Part shown: positions 1 to 7,784 of the stretch, in pieces
How positions within the stretch are numbered: position 1 is the first letter of the stretch
Layout of the letters: each line of letters starts with the position of its first letter
NCBI GenBank assembly: GCA_038093975.1
Contig: JBBPTG010000256.1
Coordinates: 1-33,055 of the forward strand
DNA length: 33,055 nucleotides
Direction of reading: 5' to 3'
Source of the DNA: Chalciporus piperatus
Taxonomy: Eukaryota; Basidiomycota; Agaricomycetes; Boletales; Boletaceae
Translations under genes and position numbers: made by a program
The notes under the pieces: model-generated
Told to the model about the DNA's origin: nothing
The model's database searches: none
Seen by the model: the letters and a program-made list of their open reading frames with translations, nothing else

Positions 1-163
1 CAGCGACGGTTGGGCTAGGGGGTTCTGGAGAGGAGGGACGAGTGGGTTGAATAGGTAGAGAACGAATAGGTAAGCCAGGGGGGTAAGTAGGAGAGGAAGA
101 AGAACGGGACAGAGAAGAGATGGAAGACATAGTAGAGGACGAAGGGGTGGTAGGAGCGGACAT
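1..163 (-). CDS. ORF3 of chromovirus copy 1, N-terminal fragment
   Basis: These 163 bases match 30508-30670 and encode the first 54 residues of the third ORF described in full at 29504-30670. The ATG is at 163-161, separated from the pol stop codon (170-168) by GACC. The segment is rich in Ser, Pro and Thr and cut by the window edge. The element continues left with ORF3 and presumably a 3' LTR. Confidence 0.85.
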   Translation of the reverse strand, partial: MSAPTTPSSSTMSSISSLSRSSSSPTYPPGLPIRSLPIQPTRPSSPEPPSPTVA

Positions 164-167
164 GGTC

Positions 168-3100
168 TTAGCGGCGGGTTTTGCGTCTGACAGAAGATGG
201 GGATCTTGGGGAAGAGGGGAAGGCGGACGGGTGAGCTTTTTTATAGTTTTCTAGGACTTCTGTGGCGTGGGTAAGGTCTGCTTCTTTAAGCCAGCGGTCT
301 TCTTCATCAGAAGAATATCCTTTCCAGCGGACTAGGTACGAGTGGCGCCCGGAAGAACCTCGGTGACGGAGAATTCTTTCAATTTCGTATTCCTCTTCGC
401 CTTCTATTAGGTCAGGCGGTGGAGCGGGAAAGTTCGGTCCGTGGACGGGGTTTTCGCGATAGGGCGATAACAGAGAAGCATGGAACACGGGGTGAATTCT
501 CCACGTCTGTGGGAGACGGAGTCTGTAGGATAGCGGAGATAGGACTTGGGTGATGGTAAAGGGTCCTTCCCGTTTTGGGGCGAACTTTGGGGAAGTCAGG
601 GATCGTTTGAGGGTCCTCGCTTCCAGCCAGACTTTGTCTCCTTTGGCGAACGGTTTGAACTTCTGTCGAGTTCGTGCAGCCATCACTTGTCTGGCGAGTT
701 CGTGTGAGGCGAGCGCTTCGTCTCTGGCAGCGGTGAGAGAGTGGAGACGAAGTTCGACAGCGGGTAATGCGGAATCGGCGATCACCGCAGGAAGAGGACG
801 GGGTTCATATCCCATCATGAGGTAGAACGGGGATTTGCCGGTGACAGAGTGGGGCCGATGATTGTGTGCAAATTCTGCGTGGGAAATGGAATCAGCCCAG
901 GATATGGGGTTATCTCCGCAATAGATTCGAAGGTAAGTCTCAACTTCCTGGTTAACGCGTTCAGTTTCTCCATCAGACTGGGGATGATAGGCGGTGGAAA
1001 GGGAAAGGTCATATCCGAGGATTCGTCCTAGTTCACGAGCGAATTCGGATGCGAATTGTGGTCCTCTGTCACTGATGATTTTGTCGTAAAGACCGAATCT
1101 TAAGTAGACTTTGTGGAAAAAGAGGGAAGCGATCCCTTCGGCCGTGACGGTTTTCTTGGTAGGGCAAAGAATTACCCCCTTTGTAAGCCCGTGGTCGACC
1201 ACGACCAACAGAGAATCAAAGCCATTGGAAATGGGTAGGTCGGTGATGAGATCACAGGACACTTGTTGGAATGGTTTAGAACTCTTTGAGGGTATTGGCA
1301 TCAGAGGAGGGGTGGTTGGATGTGTGTTTGCCTTATTCTGTTGGCAAGTTGCGCATCCTTCTACGTATTTGCGAACGAATTGGGCAAGTCCGGGCCACCA
1401 AAACTCAGCGGCGACTAATTGCCGAGTCTTGAGATAGCCGGGGTGGCCGGCGGTGGGATGATCATGGCATCGTTGGACTACGGTGCGACGTAGGTTTTCA
1501 TCCGGTGGGATGTAGACACGACCTTGATAGGTCAGGACGCCGTTAGTCATCTGCCAATCTGCCAGTCTAGAGCGGAAAGGTGCAGGGATGTCACCGTCAA
1601 TGGCCTGCAACGCCGTGAGGAGAAACGGGTCGTCCTTGGAAAGATTGGAGATGTGATTGTTCATCGCAGAGTCAATGACACGGACGAATAGCGAGGGTGG
1701 TAGCAGAGTGGTACCCGCATTGTCATCGGCGTCAGTGGGGAAGTGATCAGCACGCCTAGATAAGGCATCGGGACCGGCGAGGGACGAGCCAGGGACGTGG
1801 ATCATTTTTAAGTCAAAGTCGGCAAGGTCAAGGAGCCAGCGGGCTTGCCGACGGTTCAGGTTCTGGGGTTGGCGAAAGTAGGTCAGGTTTTTGTGATCGG
1901 TGAACACCTGGACGGGGAAGGGGGAGCCATGGAGGTAGTGCCGCCAGGTCTTTAGTGCGCGAATGACAGCAAGAAGTTCACGATCGTAAATATCGTAATT
2001 TCGCTCTGCGTCACCGAAGGACTGGGAGAGATACGAACAGGGATGCCAATCGCCGTTGGCGTCGGTTTGGAGGAGTATTCCTCCAGAGGCAAATTTGGAG
2101 GCATCAGTCGCGATGGCGAAGGGTTTGGAGAGGTCAGGGAATCGCAGGACGGGTTTTGCCAAGAACATCTGTTTCAGGCGAGCGAAGGCATCTTGGCAGG
2201 CATTGGTCCAATCCCATCGATGGTCCTTTTTGGTTAGATCGATCAGAGGGCGAGCGACCAAAGAGTAGTTTGGGATAAAACGTCGGTAGAAGTTGGCGAA
2301 GCCAAGGAACGAGCGAACTTCCTTAACGGTGGAGGGGATGGGCCATTGAGAGATGCCGTCGAGTTTGATGGGATCCATGGCAAGCTCTCCTGGGCGGACG
2401 ATCATGCCGAGATATTCAACCTCGTTTACGGCAAAGTTGCATTTCTCCAAGCGAAGATGGAGATCTAGCTCCTGCATGCGCTCGAGGACTCGTTGGGTGT
2501 GAACAGTGTGAGTGGTGTCGTCGGGGGAGAAGATGAGAAGGTCGTCCATATAGATGACGAGCCATCCTTCAGCTATCATGTCTCTAAAAGAGTCGTTCAT
2601 GAAGCGTTGGAAGGTAGCCGGGGAGTTGTTCAGCCCAAAGAACATCACAGTCGGTTCAAAGAGGCCTTTGTGAGTGAGGAAGGCAGCTTTCCATTGGTGT
2701 CCGTCTTTGATACGGACATTATTGTAACCCCATCGTACGTCGAATTTGGTGAAGATCTTAGCGTCTTTGAGTTTGTCAACGAGATCTCCAATAAGGGGAA
2801 GGGGGTAGGCGTCGCGGGTAGTGTGTTCATTCAGATATCGATAGTCCTGACAGGGTCGGAGTTTTCCGTCTTTCTTTTTGACAAAGAAGAAGGGAGATGC
2901 TTGGGGGGAATTGGAAGGACATATCTTTCCGGTGCGAAGATTTTCTTCAAGGAAGTCTTCTGTGGCTTTTTTCTCGTCTGGGGATAGCGGATAGAGTTTC
3001 CCGATTTTGGGGACGAAGGATTCCTTCAGGTTAATCTCGTGGTCGTAAATTCGAGACGGAGGAAGGTGGCCGGCCGAAGGTTCGTCAAAAACCGAGGCGT

Positions 3101-3788
3101 ATTTGGCATATTCTCTCGGAAGGGTAGATTTAGGTTTGGCCAGCTCGGCTGCGATTGCAAGTTCCGTAGCTCTGGTGAGGCGAGCAACAACGTGGTTTGG
3201 GACAAAGCGTGAGCCGCAACGAATGATGCGGTTTAGGGTATGGTTTTCATAGGCGCGATTGAGGAAGGTGGATTCGGTTTCAGAATCTAGGTAGTCATAG
3301 AGTTGTTTGTCGATCTCCGGGGTTACATAGGAGTGTCGAGGGGGAGGAGTAGGTCGAGTGAAGAGTCGGTCATTGGTTTTACAGGCTGAAGCGTGCACAG
3401 CATATAACCTTTTTGACTCGTCGATAGATTCTGACAGTGAGAGGGTTCGTCGACGCCAATCGATGATTGGGTTAGCCTTTTCGAGCCATGGGAGACCTAG
3501 GATGACGTTTTCGTTTCCGCAGTTCATGACGTGGAAGGTTACTTCTTGCGCAAGTCCTTCGATGTCGAGGAAGAGGGTGGTGGTGAAGAGTATCATTCCG
3601 CTTTTGTTTGCGGTTTGGTCGACGTTTCGAACTCGAATGGGGGTTTCAAGTCGAGTGGTTGGGATTCGATTTTTACGTACGAAGGCCCAATCGATGCAGG
3701 AGATGTCTGCGCCGCTATCAATGAGGGCGCGGGTTTCGACGGCTTTCATCGTGTGCGAGGGAACGATAATCTGTATGGGACTTTGCAT
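168..3788 (-). CDS. pol: Pol polyprotein of chromovirus copy 1 (PR-RT-RH-IN-chromodomain)
   Basis: Intact 1206-aa frame. Aspartic protease: DSG at residues 24-26 (LIDSGADIS). Reverse transcriptase: FDVRWGYN near 349 and YMDD at 413-416. RNase H: ATDAS near 560, DREL near 602, TDH near 630. Integrase: HHCC zinc finger (H777, H782, C812, C815) and catalytic D846, D907, E943, with exactly 35 residues between the last two. A GPF/Y-type module (about 1068-1110) and a C-terminal chromodomain (about 1133-1185, LVRWKGYSSDEEDRW) follow. The chromodomain is expected to bind modified histones and target integration. Translation is probably as Gag-Pol by -1 frameshifting, since the frame is open back to 3868; the ATG at 3788 need not be a real start. 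The stop TAA is 4 nt before the ORF3 ATG. Confidence 0.95.
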   Translation of the reverse strand: MQSPIQIIVPSHTMKAVETRALIDSGADISCIDWAFVRKNRIPTTRLETPIRVRNVDQTANKSGMILFTTTLFLDIEGLAQEVTFHVMNCGNENVILGLPWLEKANPIIDWRRRTLSLSESIDESKRLYAVHASACKTNDRLFTRPTPPPRHSYVTPEIDKQLYDYLDSETESTFLNRAYENHTLNRIIRCGSRFVPNHVVARLTRATELAIAAELAKPKSTLPREYAKYASVFDEPSAGHLPPSRIYDHEINLKESFVPKIGKLYPLSPDEKKATEDFLEENLRTGKICPSNSPQASPFFFVKKKDGKLRPCQDYRYLNEHTTRDAYPLPLIGDLVDKLKDAKIFTKFDVRWGYNNVRIKDGHQWKAAFLTHKGLFEPTVMFFGLNNSPATFQRFMNDSFRDMIAEGWLVIYMDDLLIFSPDDTTHTVHTQRVLERMQELDLHLRLEKCNFAVNEVEYLGMIVRPGELAMDPIKLDGISQWPIPSTVKEVRSFLGFANFYRRFIPNYSLVARPLIDLTKKDHRWDWTNACQDAFARLKQMFLAKPVLRFPDLSKPFAIATDASKFASGGILLQTDANGDWHPCSYLSQSFGDAERNYDIYDRELLAVIRALKTWRHYLHGSPFPVQVFTDHKNLTYFRQPQNLNRRQARWLLDLADFDLKMIHVPGSSLAGPDALSRRADHFPTDADDNAGTTLLPPSLFVRVIDSAMNNHISNLSKDDPFLLTALQAIDGDIPAPFRSRLADWQMTNGVLTYQGRVYIPPDENLRRTVVQRCHDHPTAGHPGYLKTRQLVAAEFWWPGLAQFVRKYVEGCATCQQNKANTHPTTPPLMPIPSKSSKPFQQVSCDLITDLPISNGFDSLLVVVDHGLTKGVILCPTKKTVTAEGIASLFFHKVYLRFGLYDKIISDRGPQFASEFARELGRILGYDLSLSTAYHPQSDGETERVNQEVETYLRIYCGDNPISWADSISHAEFAHNHRPHSVTGKSPFYLMMGYEPRPLPAVIADSALPAVELRLHSLTAARDEALASHELARQVMAARTRQKFKPFAKGDKVWLEARTLKRSLTSPKFAPKREGPFTITQVLSPLSYRLRLPQTWRIHPVFHASLLSPYRENPVHGPNFPAPPPDLIEGEEEYEIERILRHRGSSGRHSYLVRWKGYSSDEEDRWLKEADLTHATEVLENYKKAHPSAFPSSPRSPSSVRRKTRR

Positions 3789-3832
3789 AGAGCGCTTTCG
3801 CGACTTTACAAGTACAGGTGCACACGTGACTG

Positions 3833-3872
3833 GGGAAGCTTGCGTCGGCAGAGCTTCCCGGTCTAAAAACCC
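3833..3872 (-). promoter_or_regulatory. -1 programmed ribosomal frameshift signal between gag and pol
   Basis: On the minus strand the heptamer G GGT TTT (3872-3866) sits in the gag frame as X XXY YYZ and is followed at once by the gag stop TAG. After a 6-nt spacer (3865-3860) comes a perfect 8-bp stem, GGGAAGCT (3859-3852) with AGCTTCCC (3840-3833), closing an 11-nt loop. Pol is in the -1 frame relative to gag and is open continuously from the heptamer to the first pol ATG at 3788. All three parts of a standard -1 frameshift signal are therefore present. A pseudoknot partner for the loop was not found by eye. Confidence 0.8.
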
Positions 3873-5149
3873 TTTGTGACAAAGGCTACTTTACGAACGG
3901 TGGTTTCATCCTCATCATCTATCTCGATCAGCGAGGGAATTTCTTCCTCAACCTTTTGAACCTTCCTCGGGGTTTTCTGGTTTGAGGAAAATTCTGGGCA
4001 GGCGTTGGACCGATGTCCAGCTTTCCTGCAGCGGAAGCAGAGTCCCTTCTCCTGGCAGCGTTTCCGCTCCTCAGGAGTGAGCTTGGAGATACGGATGGCG
4101 TCGACGTCCATGGCATTGGGATCTCTGGCGGGGGTAGAGTGATTGGCAGAGGAGAATGGACGGAAAGGCTTGGCGGGGTTACGATTGCGATTCGCGATTT
4201 CATTGGCATGTTCCCATTGAGTCTGGAACTGGGTGGTGCGTTTGTACCAATCCTCGATCGTGGTAGGGACGGTATCCATACTATTGACTCTTCTCATAAG
4301 GGAGATAGGTATCCCTGCGGAGAAATATCCGATTAGGACGTTGTTGTCGATGATGCCAGACAGGGCGACTTGGTTTTGGAAACTCGAAATAAATTCCGAG
4401 AGGGAAGGGGAATACTCTCCGTTCTTGAGAGGTTTCATTCGTTTGGTGGAAAGCCAGGCAACGGCATTTCCTACGGTATCGTGATGTTTGAATGCCGTTT
4501 TGAAATCAGTGATAAATTGGGCCCAAGTGCCCATGGTGACGGTAGCGCCGGTGATGGCTTTGCGGCGGAAAGTGGCAGCCCAGGTGGCCGCTGATCCTTT
4601 AGACATGTAGGATAAGGCGAAGGCGATCTTCTTGGGATCTGTGTTGTATACGTCGCCGTTGACGGTGAGATAGAATTGGATGGAATTCATCCAAGCGGTG
4701 CTTTTCTCGAAGGAGCCATCAAAGGCGTCTGGGGCTCCGATGCGGAGTTCAGTGGGTTTTGAGGACGACATGGGATTTACGAAGGTAGGGGGTATCTGAT
4801 ATGCTCCTGGTGCGAACGCGGGAAGGGAAGAAGTGGGGAAAGCTGGGGTTCGTGGGGGAGCAGGCGACACAGGGAACTGTGGGGCTCTTCGGGATATTGG
4901 GGTCGGTGACGGTGGTGTTGGTGACCTTGGGATGGTTACAGCTGAGGAAAATTCGTGGGAGAGGTGAAGGGTTTCTTCTTGTTCCTCTTGGGTGGTGATT
5001 GGTTCGTCGTAAAGATCCGAGGTGTCGTAGGGGTTAGAGGGGTCTTCCTCTTCCGGTGAGCCCGAGTCAGAAGATTCGGGGTTCTGTGGATTAGCGGTCT
5101 CTCGTGGGGGGCCCCAGCGAGAGGTGTCGAGGCGAGGTCGTTGGGAAAT
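3863..5149 (-). CDS. gag: Gag of chromovirus copy 1 (start codon apparently ATT)
   Basis: Structural and nucleic-acid-binding protein of the virus-like particle. From 5149 it would be 428 aa: an acidic and proline-rich N-terminus, a retrotransposon-gag helical region (about residues 135-320), and one CX2CX4HX4C zinc knuckle (CFRCRKAGHRSNAC) beginning near residue 371. The frame is open from a TAG near 5163. The only strong initiation context is CCACC followed by ATT at 5149-5147, where ATG is expected. The first in-frame ATG is at 4771 and would remove 126 residues; the codon at 4870 is GTG. Either initiation is at AUU or this copy has lost its start codon. The frame ends in TAG at 3865-3863, directly after a frameshift heptamer leading into pol. 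Confidence 0.85.
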   Translation of the reverse strand: MSQRPRLDTSRWGPPRETANPQNPESSDSGSPEEEDPSNPYDTSDLYDEPITTQEEQEETLHLSHEFSSAVTIPRSPTPPSPTPISRRAPQFPVSPAPPRTPAFPTSSLPAFAPGAYQIPPTFVNPMSSSKPTELRIGAPDAFDGSFEKSTAWMNSIQFYLTVNGDVYNTDPKKIAFALSYMSKGSAATWAATFRRKAITGATVTMGTWAQFITDFKTAFKHHDTVGNAVAWLSTKRMKPLKNGEYSPSLSEFISSFQNQVALSGIIDNNVLIGYFSAGIPISLMRRVNSMDTVPTTIEDWYKRTTQFQTQWEHANEIANRNRNPAKPFRPFSSANHSTPARDPNAMDVDAIRISKLTPEERKRCQEKGLCFRCRKAGHRSNACPEFSSNQKTPRKVQKVEEEIPSLIEIDDEDETTVRKVAFVTKGF

Positions 5150-5183
5150 GGTGGAGGTCTACAGCGAAGGTAGCCTTCAGGGG

Positions 5184-5195
5184 TAACTTAGACCT
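5184..5195 (-). promoter_or_regulatory. Self-primer binding site
   Basis: The minus-strand sequence AGGTCTAAGTTA begins 2 nt after the end of the LTR, where reverse transcription is primed. It lacks the TGG start typical of tRNA-primed elements. Instead it is perfectly complementary over 12 nt to TAACTTAGACCT at 5385-5374, the predicted 5' end of the element's own RNA. Pairing does not extend on either side. This matches the self-priming arrangement known from Tf1 and the Tf1/sushi chromovirus group. Confidence 0.75.
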
Positions 5196-5408
5196 TTTGT
5201 TACGCTTGTGCCGGGTAGGTCAAAGCATAGACACAAAAGCCTAGTCAAAGCAAGGGTTTCAAAGGTAGCCTAACGATGGGATGTCCACGTTAAGGCCTAG
5301 CGTCCGTTCAAGAGTGGGACGGTGACTCTCAGAGGGTTCACAGGAAGCAAGGAATGACCAAGCTAGATTGCGTAGGTCTAAGTTAAGGTTACAGGAGAAA
5401 CTCGAGGG

Positions 5409-5416
5409 TTTATATA
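5409..5416 (-). promoter_or_regulatory. LTR TATA box (TATATAAA); inferred RNA start near 5385
   Basis: TATATAAA on the minus strand lies about 30 nt upstream of 5385. At 5385 a 12-nt stretch begins (5385-5374) that is exactly complementary to the primer-binding site. The spacing fits Pol II initiation at 5385-5386, which would make U3 5665-5386 and R/U5 start at 5385. The start site is inferred from spacing, not measured. The same arrangement is present in the other LTR (TATA 29202-29209, 12-mer 29167-29178). Confidence 0.7.
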
Positions 5417-5598
5417 AGTAGAGAAACGAGTTAAGGGCAGGCGTGGAACCGGTTGGAATGTGTAAGAACAAGCTATGACGAATAGGAATGAGTCATGCTT
5501 GGTAAGAGTACAAGTCAGCGATGACGAAGTATAGAATGTGAAAGAACATCGAAGAACATCCGCTGACTAAAGCAAGCAAGAAATAAGAGGCCTAGGCA

Positions 5599-5609
5599 GG
5601 ACTCGAACC
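5599..5609 (-). other. Pol III B-box-like (tRNA T-arm-like) motif inside the LTR
   Basis: The minus strand reads GGTTCGAGTCC, an exact match to the B-box consensus GGTTCGANTCC. It is flanked by GCT before and TGC after, giving a T-arm-like stem with four of five pairs. It sits in U3 and is conserved in the other LTR at 29392-29402. No convincing A box or complete cloverleaf was found, so it is not called a tRNA gene. It may be a captured tRNA 3' half, a Pol III or TFIIIC element, or coincidence. Confidence 0.45.
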
Positions 5610-5676
5610 AGCGACTAGGACTTAGTACAAGGTAATGAGAAAGGAAAGAATGAATGATCGTAACACACACCGGTTC

Positions 5677-5716
5677 ATCATGGTATGTTTCTTTGCATCA
5701 TGGTATGTTTCTTTGC
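5677..5716. repeat. 20-bp tandem duplication
   Basis: Two identical 20-bp units stand head to tail just outside the 5' LTR (5677-5696 and 5697-5716). No coding content is recognised around them. Confidence 0.85.
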
Positions 5717-5717
5717 A

Positions 5718-5958
5718 CTCTCTGGCCTCGTCACTGACCTCATTCATCCATCCAGCTCACCCACTGTCCTCTCCTTCCATCCTCCTCCCTTTCTCAACCA
5801 GGTAAGTCTTTGCTCTCCATGGCCTTGTCACTCATCTCATTCATCCATCCAGCTCACCCATTGTCCTCTCCTTCCATCCTTCTCCCTTTCTCAACCAGGT
5901 AAGTCTTTGCTCTCCATGGCCTTGTCACTCATCTCATTCATCCATCCAGCTCACCCAT
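5718..5958. repeat. 97-bp tandem repeat, about 2.5 units
   Basis: A pyrimidine-rich unit recurs with a period of exactly 97 bp; the shared string cattcatccatccagctcac starts at 5741, 5838 and 5935. Each complete unit contains AACCAG|GTAAGT, which resembles a 5' splice site on the plus strand, but no coding exon is evident. Bases 5959-6100 to the right hold nothing recognisable. Confidence 0.85.
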
Positions 5959-6103
5959 GCTGCACTTCAGTCCTCCCTCCAACCTTAGCTAGAAGTCTTG
6001 ATGTAGTAGATACTTCTTGAATGTCATCATTGCTTGTCACCCCTCTCTGCTTCCAGTTAGATCCTTGAGTGACAGATACTAGTACAGAATGAGCTGGCTC
6101 ATT

Positions 6104-6850
6104 GTACTGGATGACTGAGTGACTGAGTGACTGGGTAACTGAGCTACTGAGTGACTGAGTGACTAGATAACTGGGTAACTGGGTAACTGAGCTACTGAGT
6201 GACTGGATAACTGGATAACTGGGTAACTGAGCTACTGAGTGACTGGATAACTGGATAACTGGGATACTTGGCTATTGGGTGACTGAGCTACTAGATGACT
6301 GGATGACTTGGCTACTGGGTGACTGAACTCACTTGCCAACTGAATTACTGGGCTACTGAACTACTGGATTACTGAGTGATTGGATTACTGGATTACTGAA
6401 ATCACTTGTCAACTGGGTTACTAGCCTACTGGATTACTGAAGTACTGGGCTACTGGGCTACTGGGCTACTGGATGACTGGAGCACTGGATGACTGGAGCA
6501 CTGCCACACTGACTTGACTGGGTGACTGGATGACTGGAGCACTGCCACACTGACTTGACTGGGTGACTGGATGACTGGAGCACTGCCACACTGAACTGAC
6601 TGGGTGACTGTAGCACTTGGCCACTTGGCCACTGGGACTACTGAAATGACTTGGTGACTGAATGACTGGATGACTGGGACTGCTGAAATGACTTGGTGAC
6701 TGGATGACTGGATGACTGAGACTACTGAGGTTACTGGAGCACTGACTCACTGGACTACTGGATGACTGAGACTATTGGATGACTGGAACACTTGGTTACT
6801 GGATGACTGAGACTACTGGATGCCTGGGGCACTTGGCTACTGGCTCACTT
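6104..6850. repeat. Minisatellite array 1, 8-bp unit NNNNNACT
   Basis: About 90 degenerate octamers, consensus close to GGRTRACT, run head to tail. Examples are gagtgact, gggtaact, gagctact and ggatgact. ACT recurs every 8 bases with only occasional 9- or 17-base units. A higher-order block (ggatgact, ggagcact, gccacact, gacttgact, gggtgact) is repeated three times near 6470-6610. Because 8 is not a multiple of 3, the low-complexity reading frames across it (Ser, Gln, Val, Pro rich) are by-products. The same unit in the same orientation forms array 2 at 13806-14540. Confidence 0.9.
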
Positions 6851-6876
6851 GTCTGACTGGCTCCAGTCAGACAAGT
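6847..6876. repeat. Perfect 14-bp inverted repeat ending array 1
   Basis: ACTTGTCTGACTGG, a 2-bp loop, then CCAGTCAGACAAGT. Here the octamer motif flips from ACTGG to CCAGT on the plus strand. The following bases (about 6880-6915, CCAGTCATTTCAG then TTGCTGATG) resemble the right flank of array 2 at about 14542-14585. Confidence 0.9.
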
Positions 6877-6890
6877 AAGCTCCAGTCATT

Positions 6891-7784
6891 TCAGATTTTT
6901 ACAGTCTTGCTGATGTTGTCTTGTGTGCTACTCTCCACTTGCTTCGTTGACGATGGGTTCGCTTCCTCGATGTTGTGCGTTGGTTCTGCGTGGCCGTTTT
7001 GCAACGCATTATTAGAGGTGAGTGGAGTATGGGTAGGATTAGTGTGATGATGCGTTGGGTGTGGTATGGGAGTAGGTAAACGAGAGGGAGTGATATATTG
7101 TTTAAAGGAGTGGTGGTTTGGTATGGTCTCTAGCGAGCCGTTTATGTGCAGTGTGATAATGTCCTCGTCGTAGTTATGTACCGCTTTAAGTTGCTCGAGT
7201 AGGGGTTTTCCGATCAGCGCTCGCCAGGATCCTCCGCTGGGGAAGACCTCGAACGTGGCCGTCGTACTTTTGGATCCCCATTCGAAGGTGCCCGTCTATA
7301 TCCCTAGTGATGGGACTAGTGATCCGTTTGCCATTCGCAGTATGCGTGTAGAGGGACTTAGCTGGTTTAGACGCCGTTCTACTCTGTTGTAGATGCTTGC
7401 GTCCAACGCGTTGATCATTGCGCCGCTGTCTACAGTGGCGAGTAGACGAACGTTCTCGCCGTTGGGGCCTCGTAGGCTCGCCAGCGTTAGGAAGGGGCGG
7501 CTGGTATGGGATACGACCGGTTTGCCTGATGTGTCCAACGAATAGATATCAGTGATGGCATTGTCACTGGGAGGGGTTACGTAGCTGGTTGGTATAGACA
7601 AGTTCGATTCGACATTAGTGGGGTTAGAGACAGTGAAGGAATGAGGGGGGGAAGATTCGGAGTCATATGTAAGGACAGGATCTGCATGGACATGTATGGT
7701 ACTGTTGGCAGAGTTCAGTACGTTCTCGCGGGCTATCCTTACTCCACCGTCGTAGGTAGCCCCGAGTCGTTTTCCGCCTCCCAT
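6891..7784 (-). pseudogene. Protease region of a truncated Gypsy element
   Basis: Frame starting near 7784, in the -1 frame relative to the gag upstream and overlapping its last 46 nt. It carries a retroviral-type aspartic protease motif, ATVDSGAMINALD (near residue 118), and a downstream conserved region resembling WRALIGKPLLEQLKAVHNYD. An in-frame TAG at 7298-7296 interrupts it between GSLVPSLGI and TGTFEWGS, where related proteins often have Trp. Reading then continues open to a TGA at 6893-6891, at the edge of minisatellite array 1. No reverse transcriptase or integrase follows. The fragment is therefore inactive. Confidence 0.75.

Larger units (their letters stand above)
1..5665 (-). mobile_element. 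Ty3/Gypsy chromovirus copy 1 (Tf1/sushi-like), 5' part plus start of ORF3
   Basis: This is an LTR retrotransposon on the minus strand, truncated by the left window edge. In transcriptional order it contains the 5' LTR (5665-5198), primer-binding site (5195-5184), gag (5149-3863), pol (3788-168) and the first 163 bases of a third ORF. The order protease-RT-RNase H-integrase-chromodomain places it in the Ty3/Gypsy chromoviruses. A second copy at the right edge is about 99.5% identical where they overlap (roughly a dozen substitutions and one 3-bp indel seen by eye over 2.4 kb). Recent activity is likely. The 3' LTR and target-site duplication lie outside the window, so completeness cannot be judged. 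Confidence 0.95.
5198..5665 (-). repeat. 5' LTR of chromovirus copy 1
   Basis: The 468-bp repeat begins TGTTAC and ends GTAACA, a 6-bp terminal inverted repeat with the TG...CA ends normal for LTRs. It recurs at 28991-29458 with the same length and 6 substitutions counted by eye. It contains a TATA box, the inferred transcription start and a Pol III B-box-like motif. The 70-residue reading frame inside it is repeated in both LTRs but has no recognisable domain and is not called as a gene. Bases 5666-5670 (cacac) are the flank in which a target-site duplication would be sought. Confidence 0.95.

Noticed and set aside
4768..4870. Gag starting at 4870
   Set aside because: The codon there is GTG, and the frame continues open upstream for 93 codons to an ATT in strong context.
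5259..5471. A 70-residue gene inside the LTR, repeated at 29052-29264
   Set aside because: It overlaps the promoter and R region and has no domain; its repetition is explained by the LTR.
5599..5609. A functional tRNA gene in the LTR
   Set aside because: Only a T-arm-like segment is present; no acceptor, D-arm or A box could be matched.
6104..6850. CRISPR-like or repeat-protein gene in array 1 or 2
   Set aside because: Repeats are contiguous octamers with no spacers, and the period of 8 scrambles all reading frames. It is a minisatellite.
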